A stretch of 50,385 bases of DNA from Deltaproteobacteria bacterium (GTDB lineage: Bacteria > Desulfobacterota > Desulfobulbia > Desulfobulbales > SURF-16): contig JACRCD010000051.1 of NCBI GenBank assembly GCA_016219175.1, forward strand, positions 1 to 50,385. The letters run 5' to 3'. Below the pieces are notes generated by a model that saw only the letters and a program-made list of their open reading frames with translations, did not search any database and had not been told where the DNA came from. Shown piece by piece: positions 1-8,857 of this stretch. Both the position numbers and the translations under genes were made by a program. The first letter of the stretch is position 1. The number at the start of each line of letters is the position of its first letter.

Positions 1-160
1 ATGAACTCGTAAAAAGTCGGCGACAAAGCCCGGATGGCTAAGTAACAAAATTCGATATACAAGGCGTAGTGTATTTTTGAGAGTGAGGCAATACATGTGG
101 TATGCCGAACGAACAAAAATGCGCTACAACGCAGTAGATCGGATTTTTTACGACGCCATC
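1..160. repeat. MITE-like dispersed repeat, copy 1
   Basis: About 160 bp that recurs nearly identically at 29838-30016. The ends are imperfect inverted repeats: the left end reads (G)ATGaaCTCGTAAAAA and the right end TTTTTACGAcgCCATC. There is no coding capacity. Relative to copy 2 this copy lacks a 16-nt hairpin near its right end. The first G of the element probably lies just outside the window. It is best read as a non-autonomous miniature element; no matching transposase is visible in the window. Confidence 0.75.
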
Positions 161-310
161 ATGCAAAGAGGGGGTACTATTTACTGCAGTGGATGTAGAT
201 TGTCAACAGGGGAGATCGACTTTGCCTTCCGGTCATGATTGTGGTTTGCTATGGCAGGAGTTCCCAAACCATCCTGGTTCCGCCCCTCGCCTCACACAGG
301 AGTATCTTTT

Positions 311-934
311 ATGAAATACAGCTTGAGTGATTTGTTTATCGGTGTTGTCGATATATTTGTTATCTTCCTGCCGGGCGGACTGTTGATTGCCGTCCTTCTC
401 CATGGTTTTCCGGAATTAAAGGTAAATACGGCAATTCCAGGTGACGAGGCAGGTAAATGGCTGCTCTTTTTGGCCTTGAGCTTTATCCTCGGCCATTTCA
501 TTTCCATGGCCGGTGCGGCCCTGGAAGACTGGGAGTGGCAAAAAAAAGGCATTGTCAGCGCCAAGGATGATGTCTCGCCCGAGTTGCGCGAAGAAGCAGG
601 TTCGATTGTTAAAGAAGCTATCCCGCCTCGTTTAGTGGAGGAAGAGAACGTCAGACGCTGGGCCGCGGTTCTTCTCAGGAAAGATGAACAGAGCCGCCGG
701 GTTGTGGAGAGAATCGACGCGGACAGGCGATTTTTTCGAAACTTCCGGGTTTTGATGGTTTTTTCATTCATCCTGTTTCTCATCCCGGCTGATGGCAGCT
801 CGATCAAGAGAGCTTTCCTGGTGGCCGGAAGTCTCCTCTTTCTCGTCTTAGCGCATTTGCGTTATCGGGGACAGGACAAAAAATTCACCAAGACGGTTTT
901 CGAGACCATCGTCGCCAACAGGCCGGCCAAATAG
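311..934 (+). CDS. Hypothetical four-helix membrane protein
   Basis: A 207-residue protein I do not recognise. The ATG at 311 is chosen because AGGAG stands about 8 nt upstream; a longer in-frame extension to 239 has no ribosome site and reads unlike a signal. Hydrophobic stretches at roughly residues 8-32, 50-75, 150-170 and 175-192 suggest four membrane helices. They flank a charged, Glu/Arg-rich cytoplasmic loop (about residues 80-150) that looks helical. It stands alone between the repeat and a minus-strand gene, so context does not help assign a function. Confidence 0.65.
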   Translation: MKYSLSDLFIGVVDIFVIFLPGGLLIAVLLHGFPELKVNTAIPGDEAGKWLLFLALSFILGHFISMAGAALEDWEWQKKGIVSAKDDVSPELREEAGSIVKEAIPPRLVEEENVRRWAAVLLRKDEQSRRVVERIDADRRFFRNFRVLMVFSFILFLIPADGSSIKRAFLVAGSLLFLVLAHLRYRGQDKKFTKTVFETIVANRPAK

Positions 935-1092
935 TAGAATCATCGGGTTCCGTGGCAGTCCGGGAAAACGGCCAGGGCTTGATCGTCTTTCCCTATGACA
1001 CGGTGCATAGGGATTTCATTCTGCATGCGGTATGAATGCCCCCGGCCGGAAGTTCAGCCGCGCCGGTGTGCCGAGCACAATACAGACGTGCA

Positions 1093-2157
1093 TTAGGATG
1101 ATTCTTCCGCCTCCGCGGAACACACAGCCCAGACAAAAAATGTCTTTCCCTGTTTATGGCCAACCCCGCAGGCGCCTTTTTCCAGATAGAGAACCCAGGC
1201 CCAATCGGTTTTAAAAAAACTCGTGGTGGCTGACCAATAGCCCTCCTGCGGGCCAACAAAGGGGTGGATATCCGGCAGGGCTGGTTGCGAGGCCGAGCAA
1301 TCAACAAGGGACTCCAGCTCATTGATATTAGGCAACCGCCATTGCTCAACCCCGGCAAAGCGTGCCCTGTTCAGGTCATGGACCACGGTGAGCGCCTGCT
1401 GCCAGCCGACCGGGCCGTCACTGTTATCCGCGTGTCGCGTCCAGCGCAGGTTTGTCAGCCGGTCCAGCACAGTCAGTTGCCCCGGTTCGAAACGGGGGCC
1501 GGGCCAGGGCCGGCCCAGGCGATATTCGCCGTCCTGGCCGCTGCCCGCGCACGAGATGATCTCCCCCCGGCTGTTGTAACAATGCGCTTGCCCGGTTCGT
1601 GGCAACAAGCCATTGCCTCTCCCTCTCACCGGCCAGAAAAGATAGTATTGATCTTTTCCGCCGTAAAACATCCTTGCCCCTTCCAGGTGTATATACCACG
1701 CATAGGCCGGATTGATCGCCGCCGAGGTGGAAGTCCAGTACCAGCCGAGAAAGATATTCACAAACGGATGACCGTCCGGCAAGGCGGGATTTTTGCCCTG
1801 ATAATTCATCAGACTGCGCAATTCCGAACGGTTTGGCAGACGCCAGTCGCTGCAGCCAAGGTAATGGTTGCCATTCATGACCCTGATATTCTCCAAGGCC
1901 TCCTGCCAGGTGACCGGGAATCCGTGCGGGTTGGCATCCCTGGTCCAGGTCAAGCCGGTAAGCTGATCAAGGACTGTCTCGCCCAGGACAACAAAACGAG
2001 GTTCAGGCCATGGCGCCTCGCCATGGGACTCTCCATCCTGGCCGCTGCCTTGGCAGGGAATTTCACTCCCTGCCTCGTCATAACAGCTTTTCTGTCCGGT
2101 GGACAATAATAACAAGCAACGTCTCCCTTCAATTAATCGTCTATGGATTTGTCTCAT
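1093..2157 (-). CDS. Double Lcl_C (DUF1566) domain protein
   Basis: 354 residues made of two tandem homologous units. Each unit carries TGQ..CY, the GSGQDGE stretch, a 'LTGLTWTRDAN' or 'LTNLRWTRHAD' block, a 'WRLPN..EL.SL' block and an aromatic 'YW(T/S)(S/A)T' block. These are the hallmarks of the Lcl_C/DUF1566 family, a fold found in surface or secreted adhesin-like proteins of many bacteria. The second unit begins near residue 180. No signal peptide is evident, because the ATG at 2157 starts almost directly in unit 1, so either the start is misplaced or export differs. It is monocistronic; the ligand is unknown. Confidence 0.75.
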   Translation of the reverse strand: MRQIHRRLIEGRRCLLLLSTGQKSCYDEAGSEIPCQGSGQDGESHGEAPWPEPRFVVLGETVLDQLTGLTWTRDANPHGFPVTWQEALENIRVMNGNHYLGCSDWRLPNRSELRSLMNYQGKNPALPDGHPFVNIFLGWYWTSTSAAINPAYAWYIHLEGARMFYGGKDQYYLFWPVRGRGNGLLPRTGQAHCYNSRGEIISCAGSGQDGEYRLGRPWPGPRFEPGQLTVLDRLTNLRWTRHADNSDGPVGWQQALTVVHDLNRARFAGVEQWRLPNINELESLVDCSASQPALPDIHPFVGPQEGYWSATTSFFKTDWAWVLYLEKGACGVGHKQGKTFFVWAVCSAEAEESS

Positions 2158-2223
2158 TAAACAGGAAAATTCCCTCGCGCGGGACTCGGGAAGAGCGCCT
2201 GTCGCGGGCGGAGGCCCGCCGCC

Positions 2224-2577
2224 CTAATTTTTCCCGGCATGTCGCCGCCGGCCCTCTATTTTCATGAAAACCACGATCCCCGTGATAAGCTGAGCCATAA
2301 GGCCGGTTCCGACCAGAATTCGATAAATATGCCAGATCGCGGCGTCCTTATGGTGGATTTGTCCTAATAGCCCATGCTCCTCCTCAGCGCGTTCCCCTGC
2401 CTCTCCGGGGTATGAATCTTGTCCGGCATGGTGTGCTTGTGGCGCGCCTTCGTGGTGATCAAACCCGAACAACTCGCCCGCGGCAATCAGCAATCCGCTG
2501 CCTCCCTGCAAAAAAAGAAACAGCGCAAGGAAGATTCCCAGATTTCGATGTATTTTTCGTAAATCGTTTTCCTGCAT
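2224..2577 (-). CDS. Small membrane protein, PepSY-TM-like N-terminus
   Basis: 117 residues with two predicted membrane helices (about 13-35 and 85-107) separated by a His/Glu/Gly-rich loop containing HHEG, HHAG and IHHKD. The opening 'LRKIHRNLGIFLALFLFLQ' resembles the first helix of PepSY-associated membrane proteins of iron/haem uptake systems, where the His sits at the membrane edge. The cluster of histidines could bind metal or haem. This is an inference from composition; the rest matches nothing I know. It lies next to the copper cluster but on the opposite strand. Confidence 0.55.
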   Translation of the reverse strand: MQENDLRKIHRNLGIFLALFLFLQGGSGLLIAAGELFGFDHHEGAPQAHHAGQDSYPGEAGERAEEEHGLLGQIHHKDAAIWHIYRILVGTGLMAQLITGIVVFMKIEGRRRHAGKN

Positions 2578-2958
2578 GGTTTACTCCTGGTCAGAATTTC
2601 TAACTATCCGGCATATAGCCGAAATATTGCGCAAACCCCGAACTGTAACTGTTCAGCAGTGCTCCACATGTGTTCAAGCAGGTTTGCGAGGTATAGCTGA
2701 TCTAGCCGAGCAAGCCTGATCGGACACGGAATGGGTGCTGCTTGATAGTTACCAAAATTTTTCCGTCTCTCTGGTTCAGTTCATGCATTCAGACAGAAGG
2801 GTCGCACCGCTCAGCCTGGGGATGTACCGGGAAATGAGCAAGAAACAGGCCAGATGGAAGCTGCGCACGGCTCCGGTTTTTGCGGACGGCCTTATACCGA
2901 TAGGCCAACCGGATTGTCCGGTTGGCTGAACACGCCCAATTAAAAGGAGAGGGGCGTC
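2578..2958. other. Intergenic region upstream of the copper cluster
   Basis: About 380 bp between divergent genes with no convincing ORF. The only clear structure is the 9-bp-stem hairpin at 2904-2926, listed separately. It should contain the promoter of the metal cluster, but I could not pick out a confident -35/-10 pair. Confidence 0.5.
2904..2926. promoter_or_regulatory. Perfect hairpin/operator upstream of the metal cluster
   Basis: GCCAACCGG-ATTGT-CCGGTTGGC forms a perfect 9-bp inverted repeat 32 bp before the start codon of the first ICMT-like gene. No T-run follows, so it is not a standard terminator. It may be a regulator-binding site or a leader RNA hairpin just upstream of the ribosome site; no regulator gene is adjacent. 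Confidence 0.4.
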
Positions 2959-3612
2959 ATGACTGACGAGCACATTACATATTCCGGGGCCTGGGGGGCA
3001 GTCATCATCATGACTGTGATCGCCTCCTGGTTTCTATACCGATACCTGGCGCCTCGTAACTGGCGGGAATGGTCGGGTGCGGGCGTCGTTCAAGCATTTG
3101 TCATCGCACTCTACGCGGAAATGTATGGATTCCCGTTGACTATCTATCTTTTGGTGCGTTTTTTCGGACTCGACCGTCGCCAGGTAAGCACAAACCTCTG
3201 GTCAACACTCCTGGGGCCGGGGGAGACCGGCATGCTGATCGCCATGTACATAGGATACGGCATCGCCTTTTGCGGCATCCTGCTGCTCGTCAGGGGATGG
3301 CGCGAGGTCTACCGGGCCAGGCGGGAGAACCGGCTCGTCACCCATGGTCTTTATGCATTCGTGCGTCATCCGCAATATTTAGGTCTTTTCATTATTTTGT
3401 TCGGAGAAGGCATCGTTCACTGGCCGACAATCTTCTCCGTGATCCTCTTCCCTGTCATCGTCGGCGTATATTATTTTTTGGCCCGTAAGGAAGAACGCAC
3501 GATGCTCGCCGGATTCGGCGACGAGTACCGCGCCTATATGGAGCGAACGCCCATGTTTATCCCCCGTTTCGGCTGGTGGCGCAGCCTGACCGGCGCATCC
3601 GAGGGAGAATGA
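2959..3612 (+). CDS. ICMT-family membrane methyltransferase, copper cluster
   Basis: 217 residues with about five membrane helices. The C-terminal half carries the family signature: '[13 protein letters not shown]', then an acidic/aromatic 'ARKEERTM...[12 protein letters not shown]'. This is the SAM-binding region shared by isoprenylcysteine carboxyl methyltransferases and phospholipid N-methyltransferases (PEMT/NnrU-like fold). Bacteria lack prenylated Ras-type targets, so the real substrate is unknown. A strong GGAGAGGGG site precedes the ATG. It is the first gene of a co-directional metal cluster and has a paralogue at 7293-7946, which suggests a role linked to metal stress or envelope lipid. 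Confidence 0.8.
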   Translation: MTDEHITYSGAWGAVIIMTVIASWFLYRYLAPRNWREWSGAGVVQAFVIALYAEMYGFPLTIYLLVRFFGLDRRQVSTNLWSTLLGPGETGMLIAMYIGYGIAFCGILLLVRGWREVYRARRENRLVTHGLYAFVRHPQYLGLFIILFGEGIVHWPTIFSVILFPVIVGVYYFLARKEERTMLAGFGDEYRAYMERTPMFIPRFGWWRSLTGASEGE

Positions 3613-3788
3613 AAATGGAGAGCCTGCCGCAGGAGGTTTTTTATCCTGCCGGGCCGGAAAAATTCCGGTCTTGCAGGACATTTCACTTCTGCTCCGCGCG
3701 GCACAGGAAATTGCCTGATCTTTACCTTGACGAACATATACGCTCTATTCGTGATAGTACGGATGATAATTTGAGTGAGGTGATCCAA

Positions 3789-6281
3789 GTGAAGGACGCG
3801 AAACACGAGCACCAGCAGCAAAACGAACATCATGTTCATCAACATGCTCCGAAGCAGGACTTTACCGACCCGGTCTGCGGCATGAGCACCGACGATCCCG
3901 AGGCCTTTACCCGTTACAGCCGTGACGGCAGGGACTATTACTTCTGCAGCGGCCATTGTCTCGAAAAATTCAAAACAAATCCGGGGGAGTTTTCTGGGGA
4001 AAAATCCGGTTTTTCTGAAGAGACCAAAGAGGAAAAGCCAGCGGCCGGCCGGCAATTTACCTGCCCCATGCATCCGGAAATCGTCCGGGACACACCCGGC
4101 GCCTGTCCGAAATGCGGCATGCCGCTTGAGCCCGTGACCCCGGCTGCCGGCGAAGGCCGCATCGAGTACACCTGCCCCATGCATCCGGAGGTGGTGCGGG
4201 ATAAACCGGGTTCCTGCCCCAAATGCGGTATGGCGCTTGAGCCGCGCACCATCAGTCTCGAAGAGGAAGAAAATCCCGAGTACTCCTTTATGCGCAAGCG
4301 TTTCCTTTTCGCCGCGATTCTCACCGTGCCGCTGGTGCTTATCGCCATGCGGCACATGCTGCCCGGCGGCCATTTCATCCAAGAGTTGGCTTCGGCCAGG
4401 ACGCTGGGCCGGCTGGAGCTTGTCCTGGCGACCCCGGTGATCCTGTGGGCCGGCTGGGTCTTCTACGCGCGGGCCGTGCAATCGGTGCTCAATAAAAGTC
4501 TCAACATGTTCACCCTGATCGGCCTCGGGGTGTCGGTGGCCTATGCCTACAGCGTGACCGGCGTGCTGCTCCCGGAGATTTTTCCGGCTGCCATGCGCGG
4601 ACCGGACGGGGCGGTGGGGGTCTATTTCGAGGCAGCGGCGGTGATCGTCACCCTGATCCTGCTGGGTCAGGTTCTGGAACTTGCGGCCCGTAGCCGGACC
4701 GGCGCCGCCATCAAGGCGCTGCTGGGGCTGGCGCCGAAAACCGCCCGCAAAATAAACGATGACGGCAGCGAGACCGATATCCCCCTGGAACATGTCCAGG
4801 TTGGTGATAAGCTCCGCATCCGGCCCGGCGAGAAGGTGCCGGTGGACGGCACGGTGGTGGAGGGCGCCAGCGCGGTGGATGAGTCGATGATCTCCGGCGA
4901 GCCGATGCCGGTCAGCAAGGCGGCGGGCGACAAACTGATCGGCGCCACGGTCAATACCACCGGCGCGTTGACCATGCGGGCCGAAAAGGTGGGCAGCGAT
5001 ACGCTGCTCGCCCAGATCGTCAAAATGGTGGCCGAGGCGCAACGTTCCCGGGCGCCGATCCAGAAACTGGCCGATACCGTTTCAGGCTTTTTCGTGCCGG
5101 TCGTTATCGCCATCGCGCTTGTCGCCTTCGGCGTCTGGTATTCTGTCGGCCCGGAGCCGCGCCTGGCTTACGCCTTGATTGCGGCGGTATCGGTATTGAT
5201 CATCGCCTGTCCGTGCGCCCTGGGTCTGGCCACCCCGATGTCCATCATGGTGGCCACCGGCAAGGGCGCCACCATGGGGGTGCTGTTCAAGAACGCCGAG
5301 GCCATCGAAACCATGCGCAAGATCGACACCCTGGTGGTGGACAAGACCGGCACCCTGACCGTGGGTAAACCGAAACTGACCGGCGTGGTGACGGCAGGCG
5401 GCATGAGCGAGGATAAGTTGTTGCTCCTGGCGGCCAGCCTGGAAAAGGCCAGCGAACATCCCTTGGCCGCCGCCATCGTGGCCGGGGCCGGCGAGCGTGG
5501 CGTCAGGCCGGTTGAGCCCACCGGTTTCGCTTCCCACACCGGCAAGGGCGTTTCCGGCGCCGTCGAAGGCGTCAGGGTGCTGCTCGGCAACCGCAAACTG
5601 ATGGAGGATTTCGCGGTCGATACCGCAACCCTGGCCAGCCGCGCCGAGGCAATGCGCCAAGAGGGCCAGACCGTGATGTTCGTTGCCGCCGCCGGCGGGC
5701 TGGCGGGGCTCTTGGCGGTGTCTGATCCGATCAAGGAAACCACGCCGGCCGCAATCCGCGAGCTGCACGATGAAGGGTTGCGGGTGGTGATGCTGACCGG
5801 CGACAACCGGGCCACCGCCGAGGCCGTGGCCGCAAGGCTTGGGATCGATCAGGTGGTGGCCGAGGTACTGCCCGCCGAGAAGGCGGACGCAGTGAAAAAA
5901 TTCCAGCAGCAGGGCAGCATGGTAGCCATGGCTGGCGACGGCATCAACGACGCGCCCGCCTTGGCCCAAGCCCAGGTGGGCATCGCCATGGGTACCGGCG
6001 CCGACGTGGCCATGGAATCGGCCGGCGTCACCCTGGTCAAGGGGGACCTCACCGGCATCGTGCGGGCCAGGAAACTCTCCCGCGCCACCATGGCCAATAT
6101 CAGGCAGAACCTCTTCTTCGCCTTTATCTACAACTCCCTTGGCGTACCGGTGGCGGCCGGGGTGCTTTATCCCTTTCTGGGCATCCTGCTCTCGCCCATC
6201 ATCGCGGCGGCGGCCATGAGTCTCTCCTCCGTCTCGGTGGTGGGCAACGCCCTCAGACTGCGGAGAGTGCGGATCGGTTGA
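3789..6281 (+). CDS. copA: Copper-translocating P1B-type ATPase
   Basis: An 830-residue Cu(I)/Ag(I) exporter of the inner membrane. The N-terminus is His-rich (residues 5-19), then a YHS domain (about 24-68, with VCGM and CSGHC), then two repeats of the CPMHPE..(K)CGM heavy-metal-binding module (about 90-153). The P-type core follows: CPC in [20 protein letters not shown] with the phosphorylated Asp, [13 protein letters not shown] nucleotide-domain motif, GDGINDAPA, and C-terminal YN plus MSxSSxxVVxNALRL, which mark subclass 1B-1. The GTG at 3789 is preferred: GAGG lies a few bases upstream and the open frame before it is unconserved-looking and would overlap the previous gene. Classical MXCXXC domains are replaced by YHS/CPMHP modules. 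Confidence 0.95.
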   Translation: MKDAKHEHQQQNEHHVHQHAPKQDFTDPVCGMSTDDPEAFTRYSRDGRDYYFCSGHCLEKFKTNPGEFSGEKSGFSEETKEEKPAAGRQFTCPMHPEIVRDTPGACPKCGMPLEPVTPAAGEGRIEYTCPMHPEVVRDKPGSCPKCGMALEPRTISLEEEENPEYSFMRKRFLFAAILTVPLVLIAMRHMLPGGHFIQELASARTLGRLELVLATPVILWAGWVFYARAVQSVLNKSLNMFTLIGLGVSVAYAYSVTGVLLPEIFPAAMRGPDGAVGVYFEAAAVIVTLILLGQVLELAARSRTGAAIKALLGLAPKTARKINDDGSETDIPLEHVQVGDKLRIRPGEKVPVDGTVVEGASAVDESMISGEPMPVSKAAGDKLIGATVNTTGALTMRAEKVGSDTLLAQIVKMVAEAQRSRAPIQKLADTVSGFFVPVVIAIALVAFGVWYSVGPEPRLAYALIAAVSVLIIACPCALGLATPMSIMVATGKGATMGVLFKNAEAIETMRKIDTLVVDKTGTLTVGKPKLTGVVTAGGMSEDKLLLLAASLEKASEHPLAAAIVAGAGERGVRPVEPTGFASHTGKGVSGAVEGVRVLLGNRKLMEDFAVDTATLASRAEAMRQEGQTVMFVAAAGGLAGLLAVSDPIKETTPAAIRELHDEGLRVVMLTGDNRATAEAVAARLGIDQVVAEVLPAEKADAVKKFQQQGSMVAMAGDGINDAPALAQAQVGIAMGTGADVAMESAGVTLVKGDLTGIVRARKLSRATMANIRQNLFFAFIYNSLGVPVAAGVLYPFLGILLSPIIAAAAMSLSSVSVVGNALRLRRVRIG

Positions 6282-6343
6282 GAGCAATGAGCAATAATCG
6301 GGGCTGAAACCCTTTTCAACAAAACAACATAAGGAGAATAAAA

Positions 6344-6883
6344 ATGAAAAAAATGATTATGATTGCTTCCCTGTTGTCCCTGCTGACCATCGCGTTACCT
6401 GTCTGTGCCGAGGAGGCGCAACAACCAGCCGGTCAACCGGCCCCGGAGGCTGCGCAGATGAACCCGGAAAAAATGGACGCCGAGGTCCAGAAGATGCAGG
6501 AGATGCGCAATAAGCTTGCAACCGAAAAAGACCCGGCAATCCGCAAGGAACTCATGCATCAGCACATGCGGATGATGCAGGACGGCATGCAGATGATGGA
6601 CATGATGGGCGGCCAAGGTATGATGCAGGGGGAGAAGCCCGGCATGATGGAGAAACAGGATCCCGCCGGCATGCCCATGGCCGATCGCATGGCGATGATG
6701 GAGAAGAAGATGGCGATGATGGAAAACATGATGGGCGGTGGGATGATGATGGGTCAGAAAGGGATGATGGGCGGCCAGGGCATGATGGGCGGCGGAATGA
6801 TGGCCATGAGGGAGAAAAAAATGAAGATGATGCAGGAGATCATGAAAGGCTTAATGACGCAGCAGGAAATGATGATGAAGTAA
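6344..6883 (+). CDS. Methionine-rich exported metal-binding protein
   Basis: 179 residues with a clear Sec signal peptide (cleavage near VCA-EEA, residue 22). The mature chain contains about 45 methionines, mostly as MM pairs and MMGG/GMM repeats in the second half, plus a few His. Met-rich segments bind Cu(I) and Ag(I) in periplasmic copper proteins, and the position directly after copA supports a periplasmic copper/silver sponge or chaperone. It has no Cys in the mature region. A good AAGGAG site precedes the ATG. I do not recognise a named family; function is inferred from composition and context. Confidence 0.8.
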   Translation: MKKMIMIASLLSLLTIALPVCAEEAQQPAGQPAPEAAQMNPEKMDAEVQKMQEMRNKLATEKDPAIRKELMHQHMRMMQDGMQMMDMMGGQGMMQGEKPGMMEKQDPAGMPMADRMAMMEKKMAMMENMMGGGMMMGQKGMMGGQGMMGGGMMAMREKKMKMMQEIMKGLMTQQEMMMK

Positions 6884-7038
6884 ATTTTTCGTCAGGCAAT
6901 GGACTTGCGCGACCCTGGCCTGAAATAAACGGCCCTGGCCGGGGTGGCGCAGCCGGTTGTGACAGCGGCGGGAGTTTCCGCGGAGTCGAACCTCTCATTA
7001 AATTGCAAAGCTGACCCGGTTCAGCAGGAGGAAACGTC

Positions 7039-7275
7039 ATGACCAGTAAAAATTTCTTGTCGGATCTATTCAAGGTACTCTCCGGACCACGCCTGGCTTT
7101 TCTGGCCTTCATCGCCGCCGGTGGATATTTTCTCTGGACGGAACACCGGGCCCACCTGATGACCGCTCTGCCGTACCTGGTTGTCCTGCTCTGTCCGCTG
7201 ATGCACGTCTTCATGCATCGTGGCCATGGAGGTCACCCGAAAGGTGATAAAGCGGCCCACCACGAAAATCATTAA
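7039..7275 (+). CDS. DUF2933 small membrane protein
   Basis: 78 residues with two hydrophobic segments (about 16-33 and 40-58) and a His-rich tail (MHVFMHRGHGGH, then HHENH). This arrangement (two helices, conserved CPLMH and C-terminal His cluster) matches the DUF2933 family, commonly found beside copper-resistance genes. The His/Met tail could bind metal at the membrane surface. A good AGGAGG site is present. It sits between the Met-rich protein and the second ICMT-like gene with short gaps, so it is probably cotranscribed. Confidence 0.8.
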   Translation: MTSKNFLSDLFKVLSGPRLAFLAFIAAGGYFLWTEHRAHLMTALPYLVVLLCPLMHVFMHRGHGGHPKGDKAAHHENH

Positions 7276-7292
7276 TCGAGGAGGGAACAGGA

Positions 7293-7946
7293 ATGAGCGC
7301 GACACCCCCGGCATACGGTTTGTGGCCCCTGGTCATCATCAATTCAGCTATTTTCATTTTTTTCGCCTTCAGTTTCATCAAACCGAAGACCAGGCTCGAC
7401 TGGCGGTCACTGGGGGCTTTTTCCGCCTTCATCGTCGCCCTGTTTGTCGAGATGTATGGTTTTCCGCTGACCATCTATTTTCTGTCCGGCTGGCTGCAGT
7501 CCAGATTCCCGCAGACCGATATCCTTGCCCACGGCAGCGGGCACCTGTGGCATACCCTGTTCGGTTTTGAAGGGGACCCACACACCAATCCCATTCATCT
7601 GCTGAGCAATGTCTTGATCTTTGCCGGTTTCTATCTTACCTATAGGGCCTGGGTGGTGCTGCATGCCGCCCAGCAGGAAGGAAAGCTGGCCACCACCGGC
7701 CCATACGGCCTGGTGCGGCATCCGCAGTATGACGGTTTTATCCTGGTCATGCTCGGTTTCCTGCTCATGTGGCCGACTCTGCTGACCCTGGCGATGTTCC
7801 CGGTCCTGGTGGTGGTCTATATCCGGCTTGCCAGTCAGGAGGAAAAACTGGTGCGCCGGGAATTCGGCAGTGCGTATGACAAGTATGCGGAAACTGTTCC
7901 CGCCTTTCTGCCACGTTTGAAAAAGAAGGCCATAGAGCACCCGTGA
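7293..7946 (+). CDS. Second ICMT-family membrane methyltransferase
   Basis: 217 residues, the same length and fold as the protein at 2959-3612, with shared blocks ([19 protein letters not shown](V/Y)..VRHPQY, then the QEEKLVRREFGSAYDKYAETVPAF region). About five membrane helices. The RHPQY plus acidic/aromatic C-terminal motif forms the SAM-binding site in the ICMT/PEMT superfamily. It starts 17 nt after DUF2933 with GAGGAGGGA upstream. The two paralogues bracket copA, the Met-rich protein and DUF2933, suggesting duplication inside one functional cluster. The substrate is unknown. Confidence 0.8.
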   Translation: MSATPPAYGLWPLVIINSAIFIFFAFSFIKPKTRLDWRSLGAFSAFIVALFVEMYGFPLTIYFLSGWLQSRFPQTDILAHGSGHLWHTLFGFEGDPHTNPIHLLSNVLIFAGFYLTYRAWVVLHAAQQEGKLATTGPYGLVRHPQYDGFILVMLGFLLMWPTLLTLAMFPVLVVVYIRLASQEEKLVRREFGSAYDKYAETVPAFLPRLKKKAIEHP

Positions 7947-8089
7947 GGTACGATAGGAACGGCAGGTTGAATGCCTTTGCTTTCGGCGCTTGCCGGAACA
8001 GTAGCAGCTGATTTTGCGATGCTGATTCTCCTCTGACTGAGTGAATCGGCTAGTTCCACTAATTGAACCGGCAAGGAGGGTGACATGAC

Positions 8090-8725
8090 ATGACGCCAAT
8101 TTCAGAAGAGCAGCTCAAAGCAATAATGCCGAAATGTGGTGATCCCGCTCTCTGGTGCGCGCCTTTAAATGACGCCATGGACAGGTTTGCGATCAACAAT
8201 CCGCAGCGCGCGGCGGCGTTTCTGGCGCAGATCGCCCATGAATCCGGCGAATTGTGCCGACTCGCCGAGAACCTCAACTATGCTGCCAAGCGGCTGATGC
8301 AGGTATGGCCCAAACGCTTCCCGACTTTGGAAAAGGCCGAGATGTATGCGCGCAATCCCGCAAAACTGGCCAACTACGTGTACGCCAAACGGTTGGGCAA
8401 TGGCGATGAACAGAGCGGCGACGGCTGGCGATACCGGGGCCGGGGAGTGATTCAGGTTACGGGGCGGGGCAATTACCGGACCATCGGCGCTGCCCTGGGG
8501 CTGCCCCTGGAAGCGGAGCCGCAACGTCTGGAACAGCCCGGGGCAGCGGCCCTTTCCGCCGCCTATTTCTGGCAGTCACGGGGGCTGAACGAGCTGGCCG
8601 ACGACAGGAACGACGATGATGACGATGAGGATTTCGTAAGGATCTCGGTGTTGATCAACGGCGGCAAAACCGGACTGAAAGAGCGCAGAGCGTATTGGGC
8701 CATGGCAAAAAGCGTGTTGGCGTAA
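8090..8725 (+). CDS. GH19-family chitinase/lysozyme-like protein
   Basis: 211 residues with the GH19 fold: 'FLAQIAHESGE' holds the catalytic Glu, followed by 'RYRGRGVIQVTGRGNY' and the 'SAAYFW.SRGLNELAD' and 'VLINGG..GL.ERRAYW' blocks typical of phage-type GH19 endolysins. There is no signal peptide, and no holin or phage structural genes are nearby, so it is an orphan phage-derived or toxin-like muramidase. An aspartate run (DRNDDDDDED) interrupts the domain near residue 180. A second, broken copy of its 5' end lies at 11251-11352. Confidence 0.85.
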   Translation: MTPISEEQLKAIMPKCGDPALWCAPLNDAMDRFAINNPQRAAAFLAQIAHESGELCRLAENLNYAAKRLMQVWPKRFPTLEKAEMYARNPAKLANYVYAKRLGNGDEQSGDGWRYRGRGVIQVTGRGNYRTIGAALGLPLEAEPQRLEQPGAAALSAAYFWQSRGLNELADDRNDDDDDEDFVRISVLINGGKTGLKERRAYWAMAKSVLA

Positions 8726-8857
8726 CCAAACAACAGCTGATATTCGGTCAGGAGGCAGGAATTGTGTTTCATTCCTGGTAAGCTTTCGTATATCATTGAA
8801 CGGTGAGGTGATATGCGGATTTGTATATTCATTTGTTAGCTTTCAAATAGGAGAGTA

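Noticed and set aside
1264-2109. Plus-strand open frame opposite the Lcl_C protein
   Set aside because: The minus-strand gene has clear repeated domain motifs; the plus-strand frame has none.
2735-2929. 64-codon frame upstream of the copper cluster
   Set aside because: No ribosome site, unfamiliar sequence, and it ends inside the 2904-2926 hairpin; more likely leader DNA.
3534-5042. Long open frame (about 500 codons) antisense to copA
   Set aside because: A shadow of a GC-rich gene: composition dominated by His/Arg/Gly/Ala, no domain, no ribosome site, and copA on the other strand is certain. The similar long antisense frames at 5082-6287, 13912-14835 and 16615-18480 are rejected for the same reason.
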